A stretch of 64,000 nt of DNA from Marinobacter sp. (GCA_018402255.1 JAGYIS010000009.1:1-64000), one strand, 5' to 3'; shown: positions 7,859-16,955, counted from the first letter of the stretch. Notes: generated by a model not told the origin, from the sequence alone. A program made the numbers and translations.

Positions 7859-8866
7859 ATGAATCAGATCAGCAATGCGATGCCCATTGTTATCGGGGCT
7901 TCCGCTGGTGGCATGGCCGCATTGAAGGAGCTGGTTGCACAGCTGCCTGAGGATTTCCCGGCCCCCATTTTCATTGTTAACCATATGGGCATGAACACCA
8001 CCGGCGAAGCCCTTGCCCACGTTTTAAATCAGAACGGTAGACTTCCCTGTGAGCAGGCCCGCGACAAGCAGACGTTCAGGAACGGCCAGATCTATCTGGC
8101 GCCACCCGATCAACACATGCTGATAGACCACGGCAAGATCCTCGTCACCAAAGGCGCCCGGGAAAACCGGTCGCGGCCGGCGATTGATCCGCTGTTCCGT
8201 TCCGCAGCCGTGGCCTATGGCAACCGGGTGATCGGCATCATCCTGACCGGTTATCTGGACGACGGTACCAGCGGCATGATGGCCATCAAACGCTGCGGGG
8301 GCGTGTGCATTGCGCAAGATCCTGAGGAGGCAGCGTATCCGGACATGCCACGCTCCGTAATCGCGAATGTGGGCGCCGATTATTGTGTGCCGATCAGCGA
8401 AATGGGGGAGTTGCTTGCCGAGCTGCTCGCCAGAGAGCTGCCCGAGCGCAAGCCGGTTCCGGACGACATTGTGATCGAGGCAAAGATCGCACTGCGGGTG
8501 TTGAGCGATTTACCGGCGGTCGAGGCCCTCGGGCACCAGGTGCCGTACAACTGCCCGGACTGTGGTGGGGTGCTCTGGCAAATGGCAGAGGGAAACCTCC
8601 TGCGATACCGCTGCCACACCGGCCATGCCTTTACGTCCTTGGCGCTGCTGGCTCAACAAACGGAAAAAATTGAGGAAACGCTCTGGGTGGCGCTGAGAAT
8701 GTTTGAAGAGCGCCAGAATTTGCTCGTCACCATGAGCAAGAATGAAAGCAAGAAAATGCCCTCGTCGATCTCCCAGCGGGCCAAGGACTCACAAGTCCAC
8801 ATCGAACGCATTCGTGCCATGCTGAAGGCGACCGACAAAGACGTTGGCGGTAAAAAAGCCGGGTAA
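7859..8866 (+). CDS. Stand-alone CheB-type methylesterase
   Basis: A 335-residue protein carrying a CheB C-terminal catalytic domain without the usual receiver domain. The catalytic triad is recognisable: Ser in IGASAGG (residue 15), His in VNHMG (residue 42) and Asp in LTGYLDDGTSG (near 137). Residues about 220-275 hold a zinc-ribbon-like unit (NCPDCGG, then YRCHTGHAF), followed by a helical tail. This layout is that of single-domain chemotaxis-type methylesterases found outside che operons; some hydrolyse glutamyl methyl esters on receptors. The start has GGAGG five bases upstream. No che genes are adjacent, so its receptor partner is unknown. Confidence 0.88.
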   Translation: MNQISNAMPIVIGASAGGMAALKELVAQLPEDFPAPIFIVNHMGMNTTGEALAHVLNQNGRLPCEQARDKQTFRNGQIYLAPPDQHMLIDHGKILVTKGARENRSRPAIDPLFRSAAVAYGNRVIGIILTGYLDDGTSGMMAIKRCGGVCIAQDPEEAAYPDMPRSVIANVGADYCVPISEMGELLAELLARELPERKPVPDDIVIEAKIALRVLSDLPAVEALGHQVPYNCPDCGGVLWQMAEGNLLRYRCHTGHAFTSLALLAQQTEKIEETLWVALRMFEERQNLLVTMSKNESKKMPSSISQRAKDSQVHIERIRAMLKATDKDVGGKKAG

Positions 8867-8967
8867 ACCCCGTCGTATGGGGCGGCAATCAACGGCCGGC
8901 CGACCCGGATGCCCTCGCTGTGTTCCGGCAAGCTGTTGTCCGATTCCTGGACGGTGTCCTGATCCAT
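8653..8967 (-). CDS. Doubtful ORF with a strong ribosome binding site
   Basis: An ATG at 8967 is preceded by AAGGAGGAG at good distance. The first 40 codons (MDQDTVQESDNSLPEHSEG and onward) read like a genuine hydrophilic protein start. The frame then runs 214 bases antisense into the 3' end of the CheB-like gene, where the residues look like a shadow translation. Either a short protein has lost its own 3' end, or the ribosome-binding-site match is chance. No family recognised. Confidence 0.25.
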   Translation of the reverse strand: MDQDTVQESDNSLPEHSEGIRVGRPLIAAPYDGVYPAFLPPTSLSVAFSMARMRSMWTCESLARWEIDEGIFLLSFLLMVTSKFWRSSNILSATQSVSSIFSVC

Positions 8968-9115
8968 GGCCCGCTCCTCCTTGCCTATAAAACTAGATCT
9001 TCGGGCCGGTAATTTCCAACGCTGGGAATGCACCGGCGGCTCTGGCAAGGTATCGTTGTCACCATCAGGTAAATCCAGCCCTCAATCGTCCCAACCTTAA
9101 AAGCGGAGCCTACTC

Positions 9116-9493
9116 ATGCAGCCAATAGACATCGTGGCGCAGTTTATCGCAGACATTCAGGCCCAGCGTTTTGATGAGGCCAAGACCTTGCTGGTGGCGG
9201 AAGGGTTTGAGTATGTGGGACCGAACATGCGCTTTCTTCGGCCCGACGACATGCTGTCGTACCAATTTGGCATGGCGGCCATCCAGAAGGATCTGGTTAT
9301 TCGTCAGCTCAGTGCCGACGGCGAGCACGTGTACGCCATTCTGGACTATCAGACCCATTTCAAACCGATCGGGGATGTGCGGCTCGCGGTCTGGTTTCGT
9401 GTCCGGAATGAAAAAATACACACGGTGGAAACCTTCTATAATGCCGCCGTGGTTGAAAACATGCTGGGTGGCAACCTGCCGTCCTCCAGTTGA
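9116..9493 (+). CDS. NTF2/SnoaL-like protein
   Basis: A 125-residue protein with the cone-shaped alpha+beta fold pattern of the nuclear transport factor 2/SnoaL superfamily. It has an N-terminal helix (IDIVAQFIADIQAQRFDEA), then strands FEYVGPN, AILDYQTHF, VRLAVWFRV and KIHTVETFYN. Members range from epoxide hydrolases and ketosteroid isomerases to non-enzymatic binding proteins. No catalytic signature could be fixed here, so the activity is unknown. It is a single gene, probably monocistronic and cytoplasmic; no clear operon partner. Confidence 0.7.
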   Translation: MQPIDIVAQFIADIQAQRFDEAKTLLVAEGFEYVGPNMRFLRPDDMLSYQFGMAAIQKDLVIRQLSADGEHVYAILDYQTHFKPIGDVRLAVWFRVRNEKIHTVETFYNAAVVENMLGGNLPSSS

Positions 9494-9603
9494 ATGGCTG
9501 AGAGTAGACGGGTTTTACCTGATTGCCCTTTGGCGGAGAAGTGGCTATCCGTTGCGCCCATTCCCGATTATGCTAGTGAAATATACTTTCACATGTGAAG
9601 TAA

Positions 9604-10953
9604 ATGGCTGCGCCTATGCCTGTCGATCTCGAAACCCTGTATCCCAAACTGGTCAATCTGTTGCTCGATCCGGTATTCGTTGTGGATGAATCCGGGAATA
9701 TTGTGTTTGTCAGCGACGCCTGTGAAGCGCTGCTTGGGTACACCGCCTCTGAAATGATCGGCACGCTGATCTTCGATTACCTTCATCCTGATGACCGTGA
9801 GCGCACCTACGCTGAAGCCAACCGCGTTATGCAGGGCCAGGCCCACACCAACTTTGAAAACCGATACCTCCATAAAGAGGGCCACGCGGTTCACATATTA
9901 TGGTCCGCGCGCTGGTCAGAAGACGACCGGTTGCGAATTGGCCTGGCCCGCAATGTGACGTCTCTGCGGCGCGCCAATCAGACCCGGGATGCGCTCTACC
10001 GGATATCTGAAGCTACGCACAGTGCCGATAGCCTGCGTGGGATCTGCGACGGTGTGCGGCAAGTGATTACAGAGCTGTTTCCGCACAACGATCTGCACCT
10101 GGTCTTCTATGATCCGGTGAAGGCGGTGTTGACCGTTCCGGACTGGTCAGCTGATCGCGCAAACGACTGGATTGAAGGCCCGATGCAACCCGGCACCGCC
10201 CTGGCCGAGGTGATCGGCTCCGGGCAGGCCATACTGACCTCACGGGACCCTGCTCAACCGGGCCTTGGGGCGACAACGATGGATGGATTGAAATCGCCCG
10301 GCCCCATGAACTGGCTGGGTGTGCCCCTGATCTCAAACAATTCGGTACTGGGCGCGCTGGTGATTGAGAGCCCATCAGAACACACCCATGATCGCACTGC
10401 CGACCAGGAGCTGCTTCAGTTCATTGCGACCCAGGTTGCAACCGTTGTCGAGCGTAAGCGCGCGGAAGATCACCTGCGTTTTCTTGCCCACCACGACCCA
10501 TTGACCGGTTTGACCAACCGGTCACTGTTTTACGATCGGCTGGAAACTGCCCTCAAATCAGCCAGCCGGCATAACAGCCAGGTGGCGCTGTTGTATCTGG
10601 ACCTCAACGATTTCAAACAGATCAACGACAACCTGGGACATGAAGCCGGCGACCAGCTGCTGATCGAAACCGCCCGCCGGCTGGAACAGTGCACCCGCGA
10701 AACAGACACCGTTGCGCGCATGGGCGGCGACGAATTCACCGTGTTGTTGACGGACATCGGCGATCTTGCCGCAGCGGAGGCTGCCGTTGGCAAAATCCGC
10801 GAGGTAATGGCCGCGCCCATGGTGCTGGAAGGCCAGAGAGTGCTGATTTCCTTCAGCGTGGGTGTTGCCTTGTACCCGGAAGACGGCCACACGGCGCGCA
10901 ATCTGCTTGGACGCGCCGATTCGAAAATGTACGAGCAAAAACGGAGTCTCTGA
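9604..10953 (+). CDS. PAS-GAF-GGDEF diguanylate cyclase
   Basis: A 449-residue cytoplasmic sensor that probably makes cyclic di-GMP from two GTP. Residues about 12-125 form a PAS domain (DPVFVVDESGNIVFVSDACEALLGYTASEM split by normal PAS spacing). Residues about 135-285 form a GAF domain (MNWLGVPLISNNSVLGALVIE), followed by a short helix. Residues about 290-449 are a GGDEF domain with intact MGGDEF. The inhibitory I-site RETD lies five residues upstream, so product inhibition is expected. No EAL domain is present. ATG at 9604 is used; ATG at 9616 is an alternative. The ligand of the PAS/GAF region is unknown. Confidence 0.92.
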   Translation: MAAPMPVDLETLYPKLVNLLLDPVFVVDESGNIVFVSDACEALLGYTASEMIGTLIFDYLHPDDRERTYAEANRVMQGQAHTNFENRYLHKEGHAVHILWSARWSEDDRLRIGLARNVTSLRRANQTRDALYRISEATHSADSLRGICDGVRQVITELFPHNDLHLVFYDPVKAVLTVPDWSADRANDWIEGPMQPGTALAEVIGSGQAILTSRDPAQPGLGATTMDGLKSPGPMNWLGVPLISNNSVLGALVIESPSEHTHDRTADQELLQFIATQVATVVERKRAEDHLRFLAHHDPLTGLTNRSLFYDRLETALKSASRHNSQVALLYLDLNDFKQINDNLGHEAGDQLLIETARRLEQCTRETDTVARMGGDEFTVLLTDIGDLAAAEAAVGKIREVMAAPMVLEGQRVLISFSVGVALYPEDGHTARNLLGRADSKMYEQKRSL

Positions 10954-11017
10954 ACGGGTTTTAGCCTGCCCTTTAAAAGCCGATCAAGAATCTCCGGATG
11001 CAGTTCGGAGCCGCCTA

Positions 11018-11782
11018 TCAGAAAACAAACGAATCCATCGAAAGCACCCCGTGCTCAATGCCGCCTTCAATAACCGTGGCCCGGGCACTGGAACCAGCCG
11101 CACCAAGGGCAACCAGTAGTGGCAGGAAATGCTCAACGGTGGGGTGTGCGCGGCGAGCATGCGGAGCCAGGGTCAGGGCGTTTACCAGCCTCTCCTGATC
11201 GCCTGCAATCACCGCTTCCCGAATCCAGTGGCTGAACTCCCGGGCGTATTCGCTTGCCTGTTCGTCGCGCCAGCGGACCTCATACAGGTTGTGGGTCAGG
11301 CTGCCGGAGCCGACGATCAGAACACCTTCCTTTTCCAATGGAGCGAGCGTCTGGCCCAGGCGCCAGGCAGAGTGGCTGTCGAGCCAGTCCGGCAGGGATA
11401 CCTGGAATACCGGCACGGACGCATCCGGGTAAAGGTGCCGCAACGGCACCCAGGCACCGTGGTCGAGGCCGCGTTGGGCGTCGGCGACCGGTTTCCACCC
11501 CGCTTCCTCAAGCAGAGAAAGCGCCATTCTGGCCAAAGCCGGGTGGCCCGGCGCCGGGTATTCGAGCTCATAAAGCGCGGGTTCGAAGCCGTTGAAGTCG
11601 TGGATGGTTGCCGGTGTTTCTGTAAGGCCTACCCGTACCTCGGGTGTCATCCAGTGGGGCGACACCACCAGCACGGCAGCCGGCCGTGGAAGTTGTTGCC
11701 CCAGCCGGGTGAGGGCCGGGCCTGCCAGGCCCGGCTCCAGTGCAAAGGTGGGGGCGCCGTGGGAGACGAACAGACTGGTCAT
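11018..11782 (-). CDS. LigB/DODA-type ring-opening dioxygenase (YgiD-like)
   Basis: A 254-residue class III extradiol dioxygenase of the 4,5-DOPA dioxygenase/YgiD family, which opens catechol-type rings using a metal ion. Probable ligands are His in FVSHGAPT (residue 8), His in VSPHWMTPEV (near 44) and His in HPTVEHFLPL near the C-terminus; the loop LDHGAWVPL carries another conserved His. Length is normal for the family. The start at 11782 has AAGGAG eight bases upstream. It stands alone, divergent from the LysR remnant that may once have regulated it. The natural substrate cannot be deduced. Confidence 0.9.
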   Translation of the reverse strand: MTSLFVSHGAPTFALEPGLAGPALTRLGQQLPRPAAVLVVSPHWMTPEVRVGLTETPATIHDFNGFEPALYELEYPAPGHPALARMALSLLEEAGWKPVADAQRGLDHGAWVPLRHLYPDASVPVFQVSLPDWLDSHSAWRLGQTLAPLEKEGVLIVGSGSLTHNLYEVRWRDEQASEYAREFSHWIREAVIAGDQERLVNALTLAPHARRAHPTVEHFLPLLVALGAAGSSARATVIEGGIEHGVLSMDSFVF

Positions 11783-11869
11783 GGCGCGTTGCTCCTTGGG
11801 GTTGAGTTCAATGGACTGTTTAGCGAGCGGCCACAAGCCGGTCAACCGATGCGCGCCCGGCACCGCTGA

Positions 11870-12378
11870 ATATCAGCGAAACAGAAGCCGCCAGTTTTGT
11901 CGCCGCCTCCGAGACCATGAGTATGTCCAAAGCGGCGGTATCGCGCTACGTCAACGAGCTGGAATCGCGCCTTACGGTGCGACCGCTGCATCGCACCACT
12001 CGCCGGCTTTCCCTGACAGCGAATGTGGAACTGAACATCGAGTTGTCTGATCGCATCGTGGATATCGTTGAAGAAGGCTTTGACCTGGCCATTCGTATTG
12101 CCAGCCTGCGAACCTCCACCCTGGTGAGCCGTCGCCTCACCAACACCCGGCTGATGGTGTGCGCTTCTCCGGAATACGTCCGGGCTCACGGTGCACCGGA
12201 AACGCCGGAAGACCTGATGCACCACAAGGTCATTGCCTATAGCAACCTGGCCAGCGGTAACGAATGGTATTTTCAGGGGCCGGAGGGACCAGTCAGTACG
12301 CGGGTACGCCCATGGATGTATGCCAACAACGGGGACACCTGTTGCGCCGCTGGCGGCCAGCAGGATCAGGATAAATAA
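11870..12378 (+). pseudogene. Decayed LysR-family regulator
   Basis: The frame retains recognisable pieces of a LysR activator: FVAASET joined directly to MSMSKAAVSRYVNELESRL and LHRTTRRLSLT (winged helix), then ELSDRIVDIVEEGFDLAIRI, RRLTNTRLMVCASPEYV and the start of the second effector-domain half. Compared with intact LysR proteins, about 11 residues are missing within the helix-turn-helix. About 60-70 residues between SLT and the effector domain have been deleted in frame, and everything after ANNGDT is lost. There is no proper start codon ahead of the helix-turn-helix. This is a non-functional relic lying divergent from the dioxygenase, its likely former target. Confidence 0.85.
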
Positions 12379-12398
12379 ACCGACGTCCTGTCTGGCGC

Positions 12399-13409
12399 TC
12401 AGCCATGCCGCTGCCGATATGCCTGCGGTGTCATACCGGTCCAGCGGATAAAACTGCGGGTGAATGCACTGTGCTCGGAGTAGCCCAGTAGCAACGCAAT
12501 ATCCACCAGCCCCAGGCGGGTTTCGCGCAGATAGCGTTCCGCAATTTCCTGGCGCACCGCCGCCACCTCTTTCAGAAAGCTGGTGCCGGTGGCCGTGAGT
12601 TGGCGTTGCAGGGTACGCACAGACAAGTCCATGCTTTCGGCAACACAGCCAATCTCCGGACTGGCCTCAGGCAGCAGTCGCCCAATGCGACGGCGCACCT
12701 CATCAATCAAGGGTGACTGATCCGGCAGGCGCGCAAGCAGGGCATCTGCCTGTTCCTCCAGAATGGCGAGCATGGCCGGATCTGCCGTTTGAAGAGGCTC
12801 CAACAGAGTCTGTGCATCCAGACGTATCACCGTATCCACTTGCTCAAACTCGACCGGACAGCCGAAAAATTCCGTGTATTCGCGGGTAACCGCAGGCGTC
12901 GGGTTGATAAAGGAAACATAAGCCGGCGACAGCCCCGGGCGCGTCAGCCCCCGGCACAGGTGCACCAACGCCGTGATCGCAGTTTCATCCACCAGCGGCC
13001 CTGGCCGGCCATGTTCGGCATCCCACACAAGCTCTACGCCACCACCGCTGGCCCTGATTGCCATTGGGGTCACGTCGTATACCAGCCGTTGATACCGGTC
13101 CAGGCGATTCAACGCTTCCCCCAGATTCTGCGACGCCATGATCACATAACCCAGCACCCCAACGTGGCGCAGGCTCAGGGTCTGCCCCAAATGGAGCCCC
13201 AGCAGCGGGTCATTCAGGTGGCCCGCCGCGCAATCCAGCAGCCCACGCCAGTCATCAATGGGTAAATCCGCATTCAAGGCGATGTTTGTCGGGGGCCGGG
13301 GGTGTGGCAGCAATGCATCGCTATCCAGCCCCTTTGCGTCCAGGTACTCATACAGAGCCAGAGCGAAGCTGGCGGGTATCCGGCGTCGATGGGGAGCATT
13401 CTTTGGCAT
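12399..13409 (-). CDS. AraC-family transcriptional regulator
   Basis: A 336-residue regulator. Residues about 20-200 are an arabinose-binding-like N-terminal domain of the OruR/ArgR-type AraC proteins (GLHLGQTLSLRHVGVLGYV). The C-terminal about 100 residues contain the double helix-turn-helix: VAESMDLSVRTLQRQL, then LVDIALLLGYSEHSAFTRSF and the family signature RWTGMTPQAYRQ. It is divergently transcribed from the SDR gene 120 bases away and is the natural candidate to control the SDR and the MBL-fold gene. The effector is unknown. Confidence 0.92.
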   Translation of the reverse strand: MPKNAPHRRRIPASFALALYEYLDAKGLDSDALLPHPRPPTNIALNADLPIDDWRGLLDCAAGHLNDPLLGLHLGQTLSLRHVGVLGYVIMASQNLGEALNRLDRYQRLVYDVTPMAIRASGGGVELVWDAEHGRPGPLVDETAITALVHLCRGLTRPGLSPAYVSFINPTPAVTREYTEFFGCPVEFEQVDTVIRLDAQTLLEPLQTADPAMLAILEEQADALLARLPDQSPLIDEVRRRIGRLLPEASPEIGCVAESMDLSVRTLQRQLTATGTSFLKEVAAVRQEIAERYLRETRLGLVDIALLLGYSEHSAFTRSFIRWTGMTPQAYRQRHG

Positions 13410-13529
13410 TTTGGATATCCGTCAAGCCATTTGGCGTAAAGTGTTAAATTGATGGCAGCCACTGTCAAGCAAGTCGCTCATCATTTCGCCAAAGTAGGTC
13501 TACAACAACAGGGTTACGAGGATGGAAAC

Positions 13530-14324
13530 ATGCAGCTATTGGTAACCGGCGCAGCCAACGGTATCGGTGCCAGCCTGACTGAACTGGCCGTTCAAAAAGG
13601 GCATCAGGTTATCGCCACCGATCTTGATATTAAGGCGCTGCAACAACGCTGGGAGCATCAGCCGTGCGTACGTTGCGAAGCCCTGGATGTGCGCGACGAA
13701 ACGCAATGGCGAAGCCTGGTCCGCAAGCTTGAGGGCGAAGGCCAGGCAATTGACGTACTGGCGAATGTGGCCGGCGTATTGCGCAGCGGGCGCACCGGCA
13801 ACCTCAAGGGTGAGGATGTTCGGCTGATGCTGGACGTGAATGTGCAGGGTGCCATTCTGGGTGCCAACGCCATTGCCGCGCACATGATCGCCCAAGGTAT
13901 CAAAGGCCACATTATCAATGTCGGCTCAATCGCCTCTCTGTATGCCACACCAGGCACAACCATTTATGCTGCCAGCAAGTTTGCGGTGCGGGGGTTTAGT
14001 ATTGCCGCCGCCGGTGATCTTCGCCCCCATGGCATTGCGGTCTCCCTGGTGGGCCCTGGTCCGGTCAAAACCGGCATGCTGGAACAGCAGCGGGGCGATG
14101 ACGATGCCGCACTGACCTTCTCCGGGCAACGGGCCCTCACCACGGAAGAAGTTTCTGAAACAATCCTCGGCCCGGTACTCGCGAAACGCCCGCTGGAGTG
14201 TTTCTTACCCTGGCACGAGGGCATCGTGGGTAAGATTTGCAACGCCATGCCCGGCTTCTTTTTGTACATGACCCGACGGGCCTCTATGCGCGGCCGCAAG
14301 AATTTCAGTTCCGACAACTTCTGA
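13530..14324 (+). CDS. Short-chain dehydrogenase/reductase
   Basis: A 264-residue classical SDR, NAD(P)-dependent. The cofactor loop TGAANGIGAS lies at about residue 6, NVAGV near 83, the catalytic Ser in NVGSIAS near 133, and YAASK near 147. An acidic residue after beta-2 (ATDLDI) suggests NAD preference. The start at 13530 has GAGG upstream and fits the domain start; the preceding in-frame sequence has no coding character. It is followed 22 bases later by an MBL-fold gene, so the two are probably cotranscribed under the adjacent AraC regulator. Substrate unknown; a hydroxy-lipid or steroid-like alcohol is possible but not shown. Confidence 0.9.
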   Translation: MQLLVTGAANGIGASLTELAVQKGHQVIATDLDIKALQQRWEHQPCVRCEALDVRDETQWRSLVRKLEGEGQAIDVLANVAGVLRSGRTGNLKGEDVRLMLDVNVQGAILGANAIAAHMIAQGIKGHIINVGSIASLYATPGTTIYAASKFAVRGFSIAAAGDLRPHGIAVSLVGPGPVKTGMLEQQRGDDDAALTFSGQRALTTEEVSETILGPVLAKRPLECFLPWHEGIVGKICNAMPGFFLYMTRRASMRGRKNFSSDNF

Positions 14325-14346
14325 TGAACGCAGGAAGAAAAGACAC

Positions 14347-15399
14347 ATGACCACGTTTAAGCAAATCACCGATTTTGACCAGTCGCGCAACGCCTACGGC
14401 CAGCAGCCCCGGGTGGAAGACACACGCGCTGCGGCAGAAACCTTCCGTGCCGCCATGCTGGCCGGGCCCAAGGCTCGCTACTTTCGTTCGTTTGATCTGA
14501 TCAAGGTTCCTTACCCATCCCGTTTCGGCCTGCGCAACGCCTTTTCCCGGGAAAAATGGGTGGAATTCATGCACATCCAGAATCGCCTGTTTGTGGTGCA
14601 GTTCGACACCCCCGACGGCGTAAAGACCCTGCTGGTCTCACCCTCCGACCACGAAAGGGGCGGCGAAACGCCTTTCTTCCGACGCCTGCAGGACAAGAAC
14701 CCGGACTTTCTCACCAAACTGATCACCCAGCGGCAAAGCACCGTTCCGGAGATCATTGCCAGCATCGGCCTGAAGCCGGAAGACATCGACTACATCACCT
14801 ACGACCACCTGCACACCCAGGACCTGCGCCGCTGGTTAGGCACGGGTACCGAGCCCGCCGTTTTCCCCAATGCCAAACTGCTGGTGCACTGGCGCGAATG
14901 GGCATCCACCCAGGATCTGAACCCCTACCAGGCGGACTGGTACTGCCCCAACGGCATCGCTGGCATTGCCGAGAGCAAAGTCATCCAGTTTGACGGTTCC
15001 ATCATGTTGGGCGACGGCGTGGCGCTGGTGCACACCCCCGGCCATACCGAAGGCAACCATTCCATCGTTGTGCATACCGACGAAGGACTCTGGGTGACCA
15101 GTGAAAACGGAGTGAGTGTGGACGCCTATGCGCCGCACCTGTCCAGTGCCGCCGGCGTGGCTGAGTACGCCAAAACGCTGGGTGCAGAAGTCATCATAAA
15201 CGGCAACACCCTGGAGAACTCCATCGACCAGTACATCTCCATGGTGCAGGAAAAGACCATTGCCGGACCCTCTTTACGAGACCCGCGTTTCCCGAACATG
15301 TTTCCCTCCTCGGAAATGACCCCTTTCTGGGCCTTTCCCGGTACCAAACCGGCGTTCTATGTGGGGGAGGCGCATCATGGGGAGTTATGTTTGCCGTAA
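14347..15399 (+). CDS. Divergent metallo-beta-lactamase-fold hydrolase
   Basis: A 350-residue protein with recognisable MBL-fold elements in order: a predicted beta-rich N-terminal half, ITYDHLHTQDLRRW (position of the usual HxHxDH, here with only the His-Leu-His core kept and Gln-Asp in place of the usual third pair), HTPGHTEGNHSIVV (third metal motif), and a final substrate-facing region. The altered first motif suggests modified or single-metal binding. It is downstream of the SDR at operon distance. The last 15 bases overlap the 3' end of the converging racemase gene. Reaction unknown. Confidence 0.8.
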   Translation: MTTFKQITDFDQSRNAYGQQPRVEDTRAAAETFRAAMLAGPKARYFRSFDLIKVPYPSRFGLRNAFSREKWVEFMHIQNRLFVVQFDTPDGVKTLLVSPSDHERGGETPFFRRLQDKNPDFLTKLITQRQSTVPEIIASIGLKPEDIDYITYDHLHTQDLRRWLGTGTEPAVFPNAKLLVHWREWASTQDLNPYQADWYCPNGIAGIAESKVIQFDGSIMLGDGVALVHTPGHTEGNHSIVVHTDEGLWVTSENGVSVDAYAPHLSSAAGVAEYAKTLGAEVIINGNTLENSIDQYISMVQEKTIAGPSLRDPRFPNMFPSSEMTPFWAFPGTKPAFYVGEAHHGELCLP

Positions 15400-16107
15400 A
15401 TGACCAGGAACCGGGGTCAGTCCCAAGGCAAGCTGAACCGCCTGTTCGGCATGTATTTCTGTGGTGTCATAGAGTTTGACGTTGGTATCCGGGCCCTGAA
15501 TCAACAGTCCGATCTCCGTGCACCCCAGGATGACGCCTTGAGCACCGCGCTCCGCTAATGAGGCCACTATGTCCAGATACGCGCGTTTTGACTCAGGCTT
15601 GACCACACCCCGGCACAATTCCGTGTAAATCACGGAATGAATGCGCTCTCTCTGGGCCTCCTCTGGCACAACAACACGAATGCCGTGATCCTGAAGGCGA
15701 CCAAGGTAAAACGTCTGCTCCATCGTAAATCGTGTGCCCAGCAGCCCGACACAGGTTACCCCATCCTCTTTGAGGACTTTGGCGGTGGCATCTGCAATGT
15801 GAAGAAGGGGAATGCTCACCGCCCGCTCAATCTCCGCGGCGACCTTATGCATCGTGTTCGTACAGAGAACCAGGAACTCGGCGCCTGCTGATTCAACCGA
15901 CCGCCCGACCGAGCCAAGTATGTCCGCCGTCGCCTCCCAATCCCCCTGGTGCTGCAACGCCTCAATCTCGGCAAAATCCACGCTGTACAGAACGAGCTTT
16001 GCCGAATGGAGCCCGCCGAGTTCGTCTCTGACTTTCTGGTTTATCAGCCGGTAATAGGTCTGGGTTGACTCCCAACTCATTCCGCCGATCAGGCCGATGG
16101 TTTTCAG
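15385..16107 (-). CDS. Aspartate/glutamate racemase family protein
   Basis: A cofactor-independent racemase fold of about 240 residues. Both catalytic cysteines are visible: LCTNTM (near residue 85) and LGCTEIGLL (near 195). The family start KTIGLIGGMSWEST is also present. The strongest initiation signal is AAGGAGG six bases ahead of a CTG codon at 16107, exactly where the fold begins. An in-frame ATG at 16146 would add 13 residues (MLYETAETTRRSP) that do not belong to the fold and has only a weak binding site. CTG initiation is therefore proposed. Amino-acid specificity is not determinable; YgeA-like broad racemases are the closest type. Confidence 0.9.
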   Translation of the reverse strand: MKTIGLIGGMSWESTQTYYRLINQKVRDELGGLHSAKLVLYSVDFAEIEALQHQGDWEATADILGSVGRSVESAGAEFLVLCTNTMHKVAAEIERAVSIPLLHIADATAKVLKEDGVTCVGLLGTRFTMEQTFYLGRLQDHGIRVVVPEEAQRERIHSVIYTELCRGVVKPESKRAYLDIVASLAERGAQGVILGCTEIGLLIQGPDTNVKLYDTTEIHAEQAVQLALGLTPVPGHLRQT

Positions 16108-16220
16108 GGGGGACCTCCTTGTTGTCTCTGCGGTTTCATAGAGCACTTCACATACCCCGCACTTTTCACCGGTATGTCGGGGGGAGGGGGCAAATCACCA
16201 CTCCGCGCGGCCTCTCAGTC

Positions 16221-16955
16221 CTATTCGGAGCGGTCACGATTGGTGGAGTCGATCGGCATGCGCCAGGAGCGATACAGACTTTTCTGACCATGCGTTCCCC
16301 GCAATTCCAGTAGCCAGTAATAACATGGAAAGTCATTAACGGGCAGTCCTGAAGGTACATCAAAACTGAACAGAACAACACGCTCCCTGCCTTCGGGCTT
16401 CACCCGAATCTGCTGCTTTATGCTCCAGTATTCGGCGTCACGCGACGGATAATCACTACTCACGATTGCGTCTTTCTCATAACAAACCAGCTTCACCTCC
16501 ACTGACTGGTTTCCTCGCAGAGGCTTCAGAAAACGTATGATTCCTGAAGCGTTGCCACCGACCTCAGGTTTCGTGTCCAGTTTTAGCAACGTGGCTCCGT
16601 ATTTGAGCAGCTTCCGTGTGGTGTTCAGTCGAGAGGAAAGCATGCAAATCCCGAAAAACGGACCGCACAACAAAATAGGATGGAAATAGTTGCCCAGCGT
16701 TACCGCGTAGACAGTCAGTGGCAACAGCAGAAAAAACAGCCCGATGAGATACTGTATCTTTGATCCTGTTGCCTGCGCGCTGCGTGTCCAACGGCCAACT
16801 CCCGGATATCCCAGCTCCTCACGGGACTTTGGTTTCAGACCGGGGATCGGAATGCTTTTTTTGTATGACACACTAAAGCCCAGGGCAGGGCTTCGCTGAC
16901 TTACGGAAATTGTTTGCGGACTTTTATCGCGACACTCTGTTTCTGTTCCGGACAT
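16221..16955 (-). CDS. Hypothetical membrane protein, DUF3592-like
   Basis: A 244-residue protein starting at ATG 16955 after AGGGAAG. Residues about 60-110 carry two adjacent membrane helices (YLIGLFFLLLPLTVYAVTLG and the following hydrophobic block). A large soluble C-terminal domain then has alternating strands (VEVKLVCYEKD, YWSIKQQIRV, RVVLFSFDVPSG, YYWLLELRG). This two-helix plus beta-domain layout resembles DUF3592 proteins, though the match is by eye. It is the left-most gene of the lower-GC minus-strand accessory block. No clear attC follows it; the downstream gap to 16146 contains only a weak ACATACC/GGTATGT-type hairpin. Confidence 0.6.
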   Translation of the reverse strand: MSGTETECRDKSPQTISVSQRSPALGFSVSYKKSIPIPGLKPKSREELGYPGVGRWTRSAQATGSKIQYLIGLFFLLLPLTVYAVTLGNYFHPILLCGPFFGICMLSSRLNTTRKLLKYGATLLKLDTKPEVGGNASGIIRFLKPLRGNQSVEVKLVCYEKDAIVSSDYPSRDAEYWSIKQQIRVKPEGRERVVLFSFDVPSGLPVNDFPCYYWLLELRGTHGQKSLYRSWRMPIDSTNRDRSE

